This document shows positions 45,635 to 59,000 of a stretch of 64,000 nt of DNA, piece by piece. Location: NCBI GenBank assembly GCA_032207245.1, contig CM063501.1, positions 83,646,731-83,710,730 on the forward strand, written 5' to 3'. This DNA comes from Pardosa pseudoannulata (lineage: Eukaryota > Arthropoda > Arachnida > Araneae > Lycosidae). The number at the start of each line of letters is the position of its first letter. Position 1 is the stretch's first letter. A model generated the notes under the pieces. That model ran no database searches. It worked only from the letters and a program-made list of their open reading frames with translations, and was not told the DNA's origin. A program made the position numbers and the translations under genes.

Positions 45635-45874
45635 CTAGATAAAAACTCACATTCAATATAAAATATCATACAAATTTTAAAATAAATTTAAACAATTATA
45701 CAGGAATCAAAGGTGAGAACTAAATCTGTTTTATCCTAATTTTTCTTTAAAAACAACGCAAATTATTACATATTGAAAATAAATATATATTACAGTTTCC
45801 ACTGAGAAAATTGAATTAATTTTATGAATAATAGCTGAACATATATATATATATACAAGTGTGTGTGTGTGTCT

Positions 45875-46292
45875 TCAAGTGTTATGTGAACAGATTTGCA
45901 CCTGTAATTTTTTTCAACCTCTGAAAGCACTCCTTAAGACATTCTCTTGAAAGTCGTCAAGGACCACCTGCAACTCTTGTTGAATATTCAACAAGGTGCA
46001 AAACATTGTTCTTTCAATTTCATTTTCAACTTTGAGAGTAATGTAGATTCATAGAAATACAAATTTAGTGAATAAAATGGGTGGGAAACAACAACCAAAT
46101 TGTTATGAGTTTAAAACTGTGTTGGCTTTAAGGAAATGTGTGCTGGTGCATTGTTTTGATGAAGAAGCCAGTTCCCATCACAGTAAAGTTGAGGTCATTT
46201 TCATCACATACCTTCTCTTAAATGCCTTAGAAAGGGACTGAAAATGTCGGAATTTACTGTAACCTTATGAGTGACAAACTCTTCTCATATCA
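45875..46292 (-). pseudogene. degenerate mariner transposase fragment of a second lineage
   Basis: The minus strand reads EEFVTHKVTVNSDIFSPFLR, then DGNWLLHQNNAPAHISLKP, VVVSHPFYS and LSKLKMKLKEQCF, with stops and frameshifts. This is the C-terminal half of a mariner different from the one at 27150 (it has GNWLLH-x-x-N-A-P-A-H and K-L-K-M-K-L-K). Second and third catalytic Asp positions are lost. Ends not found. Confidence 0.7.
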
Positions 46293-46534
46293 GTTTTTTA
46301 ATTTATTTTAGATATTAAAATTCTTTTATTACTTTATTTAAAGTTCTAAAACTACTGTATTCTTCAGACCATAAGATGCAATTTTTATGTAGAAAAATCA
46401 ACTTAAATATGAACAGTAAAACAAATGATAGTACTGAGAGTGATGATGAACTGATTAATTTTTAAACATTATGTTTAATTGTTCCTTATTAGATAATAAT
46501 ATTTACTACTTAATATTTTTAATACAATTTACTT

Positions 46535-46634
46535 NNNNNNNNNNNNNNNNNNNNNNNNNNNNNNNNNNNNNNNNNNNNNNNNNNNNNNNNNNNNNNNNNN
46601 NNNNNNNNNNNNNNNNNNNNNNNNNNNNNNNNNN
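46535..46634. other. assembly gap (100 N)
   Basis: Exactly 100 Ns, a common placeholder for a gap of unknown size. Left of it is laminin intron 5' of E1; right of it the sequence restarts at the counterpart of position about 13072. Confidence 0.99.
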
Positions 46635-46995
46635 ATTAAATTCATGCAAATCAAAACAATAATTAAAAAATATTTCTATGTTCTGAGAAATGTCTAATGT
46701 TTCACCATTTAAAATCAACAAGTGCCTTGTAAAAAAATAATTCAAAATAATCAAGCCATTCCTAAAACAAGATTAAATTATTTAATGTTTAACAAGTATA
46801 GATTTCTAAAATTTGAACAGGTATATTCCAATAGCACAGGTTTAACATTAATTTAATGGCTTTAATGTCTTAGACCAGGGCAAACAATAAATTTCTTATT
46901 AATCTCAGTAAAAAAAAAAAAATGTTTATTAACTTCATCTGAAACATTTTTTTAAAACTTTACATGAAACAATTTTTACACAAATTAAATCTCAC

Positions 46996-47101
46996 CTAAA
47001 ACATCATTTCTATGTCTTTCAGCAGCATCTCTTAAAATTTGACTGGACTTCTTAAGAAACATACCTTGCCTTGTTATTGAATCGTGCCTTTTAGGCTCTG
47101 C
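46996..47101 (-). CDS. LAMA1/2-like: laminin alpha exon E23, copy B
   Basis: Same 106-nt exon as 13426-13531. Nearest exon to the gap; the intron left of it is more diverged from copy A than any other part. Confidence 0.87.
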
Positions 47102-48363
47102 CTGCAATTTATAAAAGAGTAAAATATTAGCAAATGTATATGTCTGTAATATATCAAAAAGTATTGTTCCTAAAGTTCTTCAAATTTCTCCCAATTCACA
47201 TCCTTTTTCTCTAATGTTAACTTCCTCATCCACCTAAATTAATGATGTGGTTCTTTGAAATTACATTCCTTTTCCATTTATCAAAACTAAAGGCTGAATT
47301 AATAATTGCTACATGTGGCTTCCTTACTCCTTTTGTGAACCTGCTGTCAATTCTTCCAGGGAAAATGCCTATCTTTATGCTGTTGTTTGCACTTCTCCTG
47401 CCACTTTTTTTTTTTATTGGTCAGAGCAGAAGTGCCATTACAAGCTCTCTCTAATGAGAAATTAAGCATGTGATTATTCACCCATCAGGATGGCATTTTC
47501 ATAAATCAATACATACACAATTATCTCTTGCCTGTGTCAAACATGTCCATTGATTCTCTGAGTTGAAGAAGAAAATAGAGGATTTTTTTTAGCATTTTCA
47601 TCTGGTCTCAGTGCTCTAGTGAGTTATCTTCCCAGACATGACTGCAGTAAAGTTGTGAAGTAAGCCCTGATAACTAAAAAATATGGGCTATTTTCAAGTA
47701 TGATCAGTAAAATGCAATTTTTACCAGTTATGCATACATATATATATATGAAACATATCAAAATTATTACCTCTAAAATAGCTATCTAAAATTCTCCTTT
47801 TTTTATACCTAATTTCTTAGCTATAAAAGGAGTGTTCTCTGACTTAAATCCTTTACACCCATTTCTCAAAACTAATGCCAGAATAAATACTAATTTTCTG
47901 TTCACTGTCCCATTTTTCAGTCACATGTTCAGCTATCCTACAGAAATGGTATTGTTTCTTCAATAAATAAAATTTCTGCATGTGTATTTTCAAAATTTCT
48001 TAAATGTTCAAGGTTCAGCCTTACTTTGTAAAATTGCTGATCTAGATTAATTCTCATGAGAACAAAATTACAAGACTTGCTCACTATATAGGGGCTGACA
48101 TTGGCCACAAATATGTATTTTCTTTCAGCATTTCATATGGAGCTTTCGTAGACCAATGCATTTTGATATTAAATAAATGTGAAGCTCTACAACTGTTTGG
48201 ACTCAGTTTTCTGATGTAATGATTGCAATTTTAATAAAACTTCTGTTTGCCCAACAAGCCCAAGAAATTAAATAATAAGACCTAATTGAATGTAAGTTTT
48301 GAATTAAACCTAGTTTATCCTTTGTTAGTTTACCTTACTTTTATCATGTGCTGAAAAAGCATG

Positions 48364-48438
<75 letters not shown>

Positions 48439-51400
48439 ACCTATAATAATTTAAGGTTACATATAACCACATTACCCCAAATGTACTTTTAAAAGATGTT
48501 AGCCTTACTTCATAATAAGCTCGATCAGCTGTGCTATAAGTCTGACCAGCAACTTGTTCAGCAGCTTCTATGTTATCTATGATATCATCATATACTTTGG
48601 CAGCAAGCAAAGGAAATTGAGAGGCAATCTTGGAACCACTGAAGAGGCTATGAAACAAACAAAATAAAGTTAAAATATTGTAGTTAAAAATCAGTTTAAT
48701 TAAATTGCAAATTTTAGGATTATACAGGCTTGCAACTGCTGAGGTACTTTCAAAAAGGTGAGAAAAGTGACAAATAATACAGAATAAGTGACTAAAAAGT
48801 GACTAAACATTGAAAAAGAAAAAGCGATTTTTTTTCTCCTCTTGATCACAGATGCTATTATTAAGATTTTTCTATTTATTTTAACTCTAAATCAAATGAT
48901 TCATGCAAGATATGATTTTAGCGTCAAATACAAAAAGGTTAAAAATTTTGTTTAACACAACTCAACATTGCTTTTTATTCAAGAAAATCTATAAATTTGA
49001 TTTGAATACATACAATACATTAATTTTATAATCACAATTTTCTGCATATATTAATGATGTTTTGAAATATGTACATAGGCTAGATTAGAGTATCTAAACA
49101 AAAATTGTGAAGAAAAAGAAAAAGAGAAATGCGTGCTTTGATGTAAATTACTTTAATGTATTAAATGTACATTTCAGTACAAATGTAGATTTCAGAAACT
49201 TCTTTACGACTTTTTAAAATCACTAAATTCTGGAAACCATATGACTACTTAAATTTTAATAAGAAAAATAAGATTAGAGCATCACAATTTTGGTCTTTTA
49301 TTAAAATATTTTGTTATTAATTCAGATTTTATTTTTTCAACAACAGACTTTTGCTGTGATACACCATGAAAAAAGTGACTGTTTACTTAAAAAAGTGACT
49401 AAAAGTGATCAATTGTAAAAAAAAAGTGACTAAAGGTGAGAAAAGTGACGGAATTGCAAGCCTGTTATATAGCAAAAACTAAACTATTTATTAATTACAA
49501 ATTATACCACTACTTATTAAACTAAGGCTCAAAAAACCCAATTTAGACACAGAAATTTAAAGAAACATTAGTTGTGATATTCTTCCATCATTCAGCAACA
49601 TATATTTATGTGAATCAACTTTTTCAGCTTTAATGATCATTAAATTCAAATATTATTCTTTGCTGAAGATGCTTTCTGCCTAGCAGGGATAAATCTTGTA
49701 CCAAGATTTTATTTATTACAGACATGCCAACATTCAGGCACTTGTGTCAGGAGCAAAAGTGTGGTTTGAAATTTTAACATGCTAATTACATATTACACAT
49801 AAGTACATATCTTACTGGTTTCTGAATTAAAATTAAATTTAAAATGTTTACACAGTAGTAAAGTGTAAAAGGTAAATTGAAATTTATGCATTTAAAAATT
49901 TATGAGTAGCTTTTTTAGCTTTAATAACTTATTTTTTAGAACCGTGTTTCTTATAGCAACATTGACCCTGATTAAAATATTTCCATTTTTTTATCATCAG
50001 GGAATCTAGAGTCTGTCTACTCAAATTTGGCCTAAATTCAGTTTGGTTTTTCCACACAGTACTGAACACTTTTAACATGCAGTATTACTGTAGGAAAAAA
50101 AGTAATATTCAGCATAATTTTTTGAAAAACTTTGCATTTAATTGCTGAATTGTAATCGATTTGCTGTTCAAAAGTTTTGTTATTTTCCGGAGCAATCTGA
50201 GGAGTTTCCGGAGTTATCAAATTTCCTCATTTCTCCGGAGCTGCTGCAGAGTAGTTGGCATGTCTGTTACTATGCAGCTAATATTTGGCCCAAAAGTTTA
50301 AAACAAGGGTATCCATCTCATACAAACAAGATTTTCTATAATTTCTAGAAGCTTGAAAGAAATCCTGAAACTCCTTTCTACATACTGTTTACCAAAAAAA
50401 TAAATTATTTATGGGAAAATATATACTATTAATACTGCTGTAATCCCCTATATAATAATAGCCTAATTTGTCTGTCTGCGAATTTATGAAGCGGTTGGAC
50501 CTGGAATGGATACAGGCATCCATATTGGATTTTTTATGAGTTAGGGTTAGCAAAATTCAAAGCGAATTCGAAATCCACCTCATTCCCCCCTTTTCGAGCA
50601 TTTAATGCTATTATTTCAAGCCTTATTCTATACTAAATTCATTATTGATAGGATGGCGAAGGCGGGATGCAATATTTAAATTTCTAGACTGTTTTTACTT
50701 GACCCATTCCTTCTAACTATTTCCTTTACCACACGTAAGTTGGCACATGGGGTAGAGTGTCTACCCATTTGATCGTCGCACTTCTCGGTTTGATGGTTCT
50801 GCCCCTGACGTAGTGGAATTTTTTAAAATGTCTAATTAATTTAATAATTTCTTCTTTTTCTTTTGAATTCTTATTCCTAAAATTGTTTTATTATTTTTAA
50901 AGTTTTATTATTTTTAAAATTAATTTTTACCATTTTTCAAAATTTTATGATTATTATTATTTTTATTTTATTAAATTCACGTATTACCATTATTATATCA
51001 AGTGCCATTTTCAGAGCAGTTGATTAAATGTATCAATTTATCACATAATAAATAGGTAAAAATAACAATTTTTTCTAACATTATGACATCATTCCTTTAA
51101 CCATATCATTTAATCATTTATTTTAAATTATTTAAATATCTTCTGCATTATTTCCATATGTTTTATCATTAAACTTAGATATTACGTAAATAATTTTCTT
51201 AAGGTAATATTTTGTTGCAAAATAATTCTCAGCCAAAAAACAAACCATTTTTTTTACCTACCTCACAGGGTACTTTACAATTCTGGAAAATTAAAAATTT
51301 TACTGATCCTGTCATATGACGGGCTATATGCTAGTTTTTAATATCTAGGCCAATGAAAATTTTGAAGATAAAGAAAGATTATGAATGAAAACAGTTCAAT

Positions 51401-54400
51401 AAACACTGATTTACACTAACATAAAATGACTTACTCTATCAAGTAAAATGCTTGTTTTGCAATATGATCAGCATGTTCAGATGCTGGAACAACAAATTTT
51501 TGGATGTAACGAGGATTTATCCTAGCTAGGATTCCTCGATGATGTTCAACTTGCTCAGTTGCATTCTCCAGTAATTTTTGCAATGGTATAGCACCCTAAA
51601 ATAAAAGATAGTATATCTATTGTGCAATATATTTAAAAAAATAAAATCAAGAAATCTTCAAAATTGTTTATTACCCTTAATATTGTTGTCACATTTGAAA
51701 GGAAAATTTCTGCACTATCTAATAATTCCCTAGAATGTTCTAAGCTTTCATTGGCCAAAGTTCGATGTTCCTCAGCTAGAAGTATATTGTTCTAAAACAA
51801 TTAAAAAGAAATTAATTGGAATATATGTACATAAATAGAGCATCAGAATATACATTAATAACAAAACGATAAGTTTAATTTCAATACTATTTTTATTAAA
51901 TTATAACAAATAATTTATTCTTCAATTAGGCTGCTTACTTAATACAGAATTCTTTATAAATAATTTTCCTACAAAAGGTTTATATTCTAAGGTTTCTATT
52001 ATAAATATATTTTAAGTAGAAAGAAAATTAAATTAAGCACAGATAGTGACAACTAATTATTAATAACTAGGATGTCCTGCAGCCTGCCTGTAAAATTTTG
52101 CAGCCAACAGTGAAATTCATGAAATTTATAGCTGAAACAAATACTGTACTGATTACAGTAAATATAATATCCTTCAATTCTTTTATTGATTATTATTGAT
52201 TTAATTATGTATGTAAAATTATATATTTTAAACTGTTATATCATTATAATAATAAAAACTATAATAGTATATTGTTATATATATATATATGTATGCACTT
52301 ATAGACACATACATATACACACACATATCTATTCACATATACATATATACATATATTATTGCCATTTGATTAAAATTTTGAGTAAATTGTGTTAATTACA
52401 ATGTTGCTGGACAGCAACAATCAACTAAACCCTCTTTTAAAAGCTCATCGTGTAAATAACATCAATTTTTGTGTATGTTGCAGATTTGTAGCATAGAAGT
52501 TCAAATGTGTTAACCAATAAGATATTGGTTGTAACCAATAAGATATCGTGATTTAAAATGAAAAATATATCTTCACTAAATATGCATAAAAACTTTACCC
52601 TGCACAAACTTTCGAGGAAAGTCTTAATATTTTTCATAATTTAAAAATACTAGAACTCACATGTATCTCTTCCTCAACTTCTCTACTATCACACACAATA
52701 ACGGTTGACTTCACAGAAGGTAAACGAATTTTTCTCTCAATCAAATTGATAAATTCACTCAAAATATAAGTCAGATTCTTTAACATGCCCTCTTCAAATG
52801 TAAACAAGGTAAAATTCATGACAGTATTGTGCACAGCATCAGATATCTGGGTAGCTTTCCTGGAAAAAAAAATGTACAGTAAATAAGAAAAGGAGTATAC
52901 TATTCATTTATTAAGTACTATTTATATATAGTTTAAGTGAAAAATATATTTTTAAAAAAACCTTGACTTGTCAAGGTTAACATTACCTAGAGTTAGCAAT
53001 ATTCAAAACAATACCAATGAGAAAAATGATATAAAGTTATCATTTGCATTATAAATCATAATTAATATTTTTATGATTTTCAAGTAATGCATATTTTCTT
53101 CTACTGGCTATGGCAGAGTGAACACAAGAAAAGACCCAGATTATCTTACATTTTATCTCCTCAAAAATCAAAGAATTTAAATTTCCTCATTCTAATATTG
53201 CACTATGAGTATTGTTTCATTTAACATTAGAATTACGGAAGGGGTCAATTTCACACCTAGGGAACTTTTATCTCTGACAGCTCTTCTGTTTTTTTGCAAA
53301 TATCTTAATCTTTTCTCGACTTTTCCTGAATCATTGTGATTTACAAAATAGTAAAGATTTCAAGAAAATCGACAAATGATTATACCTAGAAATGCGGCAG
53401 GTGTCATTTTGACTCCTTTGAGAGAAAAGAAATGTAAATACATTCCATTGTATTATCTGAACACTGTTACTTCTGTAAACTATTTTTATTGGCACCTGCT
53501 AAACAAAATACAAACGAAGGAAAAAATATGTTAGGTATTCGTAGTCACATCTACCAGTCACATGATTTGAAATATGTTCAATACTTTTCTTTGTGGAAAG
53601 AAAACAGAAAAGAGATTATTACGAGCTGAACGTTGAGGTGAATGTGTATAGATTTTTCTTAGATGTTTTGTTTATTATTTATAACAAGTTTTAGTGGAAA
53701 ATTTTATTCTATTTCAAGAATTTGTTAAAAAGACGTAAAAAAGGACTAATGCATGATGAAATCATGAAACTGATGCAAGAACTATCTGATGCTCATTCCG
53801 GTTCTGAAATCGAAAATAACTCTACAGATAAAGATGGAGATGAAACATCTTGTGGTTCTGAATTTATTATAGAGAGCAATCAGGCAATATCATCCTCTAG
53901 CTCAAGTGAAAGTTCAAATGGATTTGTTTCTATGAGTTCAAATTCTGCCGTACCTAACAATGCCAAAATGGGAACTAGTAGACTCTCAAAAGGGAATATG
54001 AAATTCAACGTAATTCAGACTAACACTTGTAAAGAAACTGCTAGTGATAGAACTGTATGGAAAGTAGAAAATACTTCAAATACATCTGGTTGGCGATCCT
54101 TGCAAAATATATTGCGAGAAAATGCAGGATCAACATCCTATGCTAAACGTCACATTTGTTCTAGTAAAGCTCTTAGTGCATGGAAATTTAGGAGAGTAGT
54201 ATATCGTTTAGTTGATCTTTACAAAACTATATGCCAGCAAAGTATTTATATTCTTTAAAATAAACTATAGTTGTCATAATTTGCATTATTTTAATTTCTT
54301 TTCACAAATATATTATATCATATAGAGAAATATGCAGATATCTTATCAAGGGGTCAAAATGACACCCGCCGTAATTCTAGGTATATAAAGACCATCGTAA

Positions 54401-56048
54401 TTCTAGTGTTAATGTATAATTTTCTTTCAGTGCCATAATGGGAAAAACAAAATTTATAGTTTTTATTTAGAAATTAGCCTGGGTAAGGTCCTAAATTTCA
54501 TATATTTTATCAACCTATACAATAACATATATTTGATTTGCCACAGTATATAAGGAAACTGAACATTCTAAAAACGTTTACACAATTACATTATTCTTAT
54601 ATAAGGCTATTTTATTTGTTTGAACAAATGTTAGGTACTATTTGGCACCTAAACCATTAACTCATCTAAATTTAATGTACAAATAAATTAACAAAAATGC
54701 TTACTCTGAAGAAAATTTTTAATTTTTGCCTTATAGAAGGTAATTTACCTCATTTTTCTTTTTACTTAAATGATAATCAATGTCTTCTGCTTTTATACTT
54801 TCAAGTGTAGATTTTACATGCCTAATTTAATTAATGTAAACAATTTTTCCAGAGTGGTAAATTCAGAAAATTTTAAACATACTCCCTGTATTTAAAGATA
54901 ATATCATAAACAATATTATGATTCCATTTAGGTTTGGTTTGGTTTGGTTTGGTTTGGAGCGCTATGGTCTACTGTTTTGCACACGAGGGCTAAATGATTC
55001 CATTTAATACAGTATTTCCATCTATTGATGTAACATGAAAAACATACTTTACACTCTCCATTTGAAAATTTTCTTAGGTACCTATGCATATATGCACAGC
55101 CTATTGTACACATGGGTAAGATTTCAAATTTCTAATGTTTATCAGATCAAGCACCAAACAACAACACATCTTTAATCAGACATAGTACATGCGGAAATCC
55201 ACCAATTTAAAAATATCTAATTAAAAAATAACAATTAAAAAATATCTATCTATAAACACATTCAAGAAAATTATTAAATTCTATTTCACATAAAGAAAAT
55301 AAAAATTACCTCATTTCTCTCTCTGCTTCCTCCCTAATCATGTCAATATCTTTTCTTTTAATATCTTCAAGTACAGATTCTGCCCACCTAATTTTTTCAG
55401 CAACAGCTGATTCAGAAAAATTTAAATTTGCTCCTTGTACTTGAAGATGATTGACTGATTCTGAAAAATTGGCCACCGTTAGTTTAGTTTAAAATATAAT
55501 GAATTCAAATATGAAAAAATATTAACATTCCACAATCAAATTATTTTCTGTTTAAATGTTGAAGAATATTATATCAAGAAATTAAAATAACACAAAAATT
55601 TAATTTTTTAAATATTCCTACATAGTGATGGCATTTAAATTATGCAAGTATCACAGGAAGTAAAAAACTGGCTTATATACCATAAATTATTTTCCATATT
55701 TTGTCTAAGCTCCTGAACATCACTTCAGCATCTTCTTTAACTTCAAGAGCATCAAAAGCAAGGTGTGGAGCTCTGATATTCATGTCTCGACCCTAATAAA
55801 ATTTTACATAATTTTAATTGCTTATATTTTTTAGTCACTAATATATTATAACAAGATAAACAATTTTAAATGAAATGAATTACAGCTATGTATTTTCATA
55901 CCCTAAGATACATCAAATCTGCTAACGTTTCAAAGTCAAATTGAGTAGTAAATTCTTGAGATATATTCGTTCCAGCTTCTAGTACATGGTAGTATTTTAA
56001 AACAGCTTTCTAGAAAGACAAAAGCATGGTAATATATACTAGTTACAT

Positions 56049-56094
<46 letters not shown>

Positions 56095-59000
56095 TAAAAT
56101 ATACAAAATTCAAGTGATAATTAACATACTGAAGAAAATATTGTAACATGAATTATCTAAAGTATAATAAAATTGACAAGCTTAATATTGGTGAAAATTT
56201 TTAAAATAATTTCCTTCCGAGTAGTTGATTAACTTACTACAAAGGTAAGTCAAATATATGAGTGCATATATATTTTTTATGTAGGAGTGTATTTATGATA
56301 TGTATTAGTGTATGCTCATACATACACATATGTATATAAGTTTACATACAAATATGTAAATACTTATGTACATATATATGCCTTAAATTTATTAACACAT
56401 GCATTGTACATGTATTTACTATTTATAATCCACAAAACTTAACAATGACAAAGGGCAAAAATAGTAGAATTTAAATACTTGAGTAAAAGATACTGTAAGT
56501 CTTATAACAAGGTATTTTTTTCCTATAAATGAAAGAAGAAAATCTTAAATACATATTATTCTCATTTTCAATCTTTAGAATATGCAAATTTTTAGTTTGA
56601 CAATAAAATCAACACTTTAGCAGCAGCAAATAAAATTTGGCTTTCAACTTAATAAAAGACAAAGTGGAAACGAATGTTCAACATGCAGTAAGTGTATTGT
56701 TTTGATGAGTGTGATGCCTAAACAAAGTCAATTAAGCAATTCAGAAGCTTTGAGAGCTATTGCTCAGTTAGAGATAGGCCAAAGACAAGCTAATGTAGTA
56801 GACGCCCTTGAAGTTTCACAAAATGTGATTTCCAGAATCTAGAGCCACTTGTTGGAAACTGAAAATGTAGGCTGAAGACTGGGGCAAGTTCGTAGAGATG
56901 AAACAATGTCCAGTTCAGATTGATATTTAAGGCTAACAGATTGGAGACACCAGAATATGAATATCACTCTTCAACATCACTTTTGTTTGACTACTGGCAC
57001 CACAAGTTTGACTCAAACTGTCTGAAACTGGCTCCATGCTGAATGTCTGTATGCTCATTGATCAATGGTATGTATTAAGTTAAGTGCAAAGCACTGCCGT
57101 GCCAGTAGAAAGTGAGTAGTGATGCAGACTTGATGACAAATGAATGGTACAATATTCTTTACTCTGACAAGTCCTGCTTTTCTGCTTATTCTGATAATAG
57201 ATGAAGTTTCATCTGGAGAGAACATGGCACTGGAAAAACTGTGTTAATACACAGAAGTTTCAGATTCAGCTGTGGTGAGGGATGGTTTATGCTGGCATCT
57301 TCTTGATGGGCACGCAAATCTCCCATCATTCGAAATGGAGCACTGAAAATCCCTAGTATAGAGATGAGATCCTCAAACTGTTGTAGTCCCTTACACTGTA
57401 GCTATTGGAGATGACTTCATATTAATAGACAATAATTGCAGGCACATCGTGTTTACTTTGTGAATGATTTCCTTTCCAAAGAAGGAATCGGGCAAATGGA
57501 ATGGCCAGCATGTTCTCCGGACATGAACCCAAAAGAATAACTTTGAAACATGAGAGGCAAACAAATTGTTATTGGTCTATAACCCCCATAAACTCTCAAA
57601 GAATTGGAAAGAGTTGAACAGAACACCCGAGCACCACATTAATAGCCTCACTGGCTACATGCCTCTAAGATGTTCAATGGTGCTAAACATCTGGAGAACC
57701 AAACCTCTTGCTAAAAATGATTTTCTTACAATAAAGTACACATATTTTCATATATTATACACATTTTTTCCACATATGCACATTTTGTATTTTATCCTTT
57801 TGTACACAAATGCTTATTTATTTATTTTTTTTGGGGGGGGGCAAACATGTCTAATTTTTTTCTCAGATATTTGTCAATCATGTACCAATCATCTAAGCAA
57901 TTCCCCAGCTGTACAATCTACCCACAACCTCAATATTCTTTAATTGTTTTGATCAGTGTACTAGTTTGATTGGATTTGATTTCAGAAACTGCATGACCGA
58001 AGGAATTTTCTCAGCAATATTACTTACATAAGCAGAGAAATTTATTTCCAGTCCACTATAATTAAAAAAGATATCAACTACATGAAAATTTTCTATTAAA
58101 ACCTGTTAAACTTTAATCATATTAATGAAATTTCCCGAAATGGTGTGTGTGACACTATAAGCAACTTTTAGAAATCATAGTAATTAGCAAGGTACTAATA
58201 TATTTACATATTAAAAATTACATAAGCAATTTTCTCATATAATCAAAAAATTCCTTAATACTCTACGGTATTTTCAGTAAAGAAAAAATATATTAAATTA
58301 GTGAGCAAGAACATCTAAATGTTTTAACCTTGTTAAATATTCATCAAAATATTGAAGATGACATAAACAATGTAATTCATGAACTGTTAACAGAGAAAAG
58401 AAAGTTGAATTTTAATTTATAATTTCTTTATATCATTTTGTTTTTAAAATTTTTGAGCAGTACTTCTTAGTTTTAATCTTATTTTTTATTATTTTGAGTA
58501 AATTAGTGCAATATAAAAAAATTAATAAAATAATTAATGAAAATGAAATTTTAACATCAAGTACTTTTTCTATTATTTCTTATAGTTCAATATGAATTAT
58601 TGAGCTTTTCAGATGGTTGCACTTTGTTTCCTAGAGCTCCTTCTAAGTCAAAATCCTAAGTGCCCTAAATAATACGGAGAAACAATATAGAAACATACTT
58701 TTTTTTAAACATTGGGTGAATGTAATCTTACCTCCAATATAATAGTTTCATTATCGAGTTTTAATAATGGTATCCATGGAGGTGGAGTAAAACTTGTTAT
58801 ATTCAATTTAGCAGCTGCTTCCACAAGATATTCTACATCATTTAAAAGTGGACCAATGCACTCATCATCACAAGCTAAAATTCAACATAGATTTCAATAA
58901 GTTCATATAATATTTAAATAATTTGGAAATTTTTATGAAAATTCAATTTACCCTACAAACTTTACCCAAATTCAAACTACAAACTATAACTTAATGAATA

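Larger units (their letters stand above)
41075..43368. other. intron E3-E4
   Basis: Holds Ty3/gypsy relics (see 41186 and 42080), a GA microsatellite at 43096-43125, a small inverted GGTTTAGTTTGTTTC / AAACAAACCAAACC around 43165-43200 that looks like a SINE tail remnant, and an (AAAT)n run at about 43228-43254. Confidence 0.5.

Noticed and set aside
43096..43254. CRISPR-like or regularly spaced repeats
   Set aside because: Ordinary GA and AAAT microsatellites without spacers, in a eukaryotic intron.
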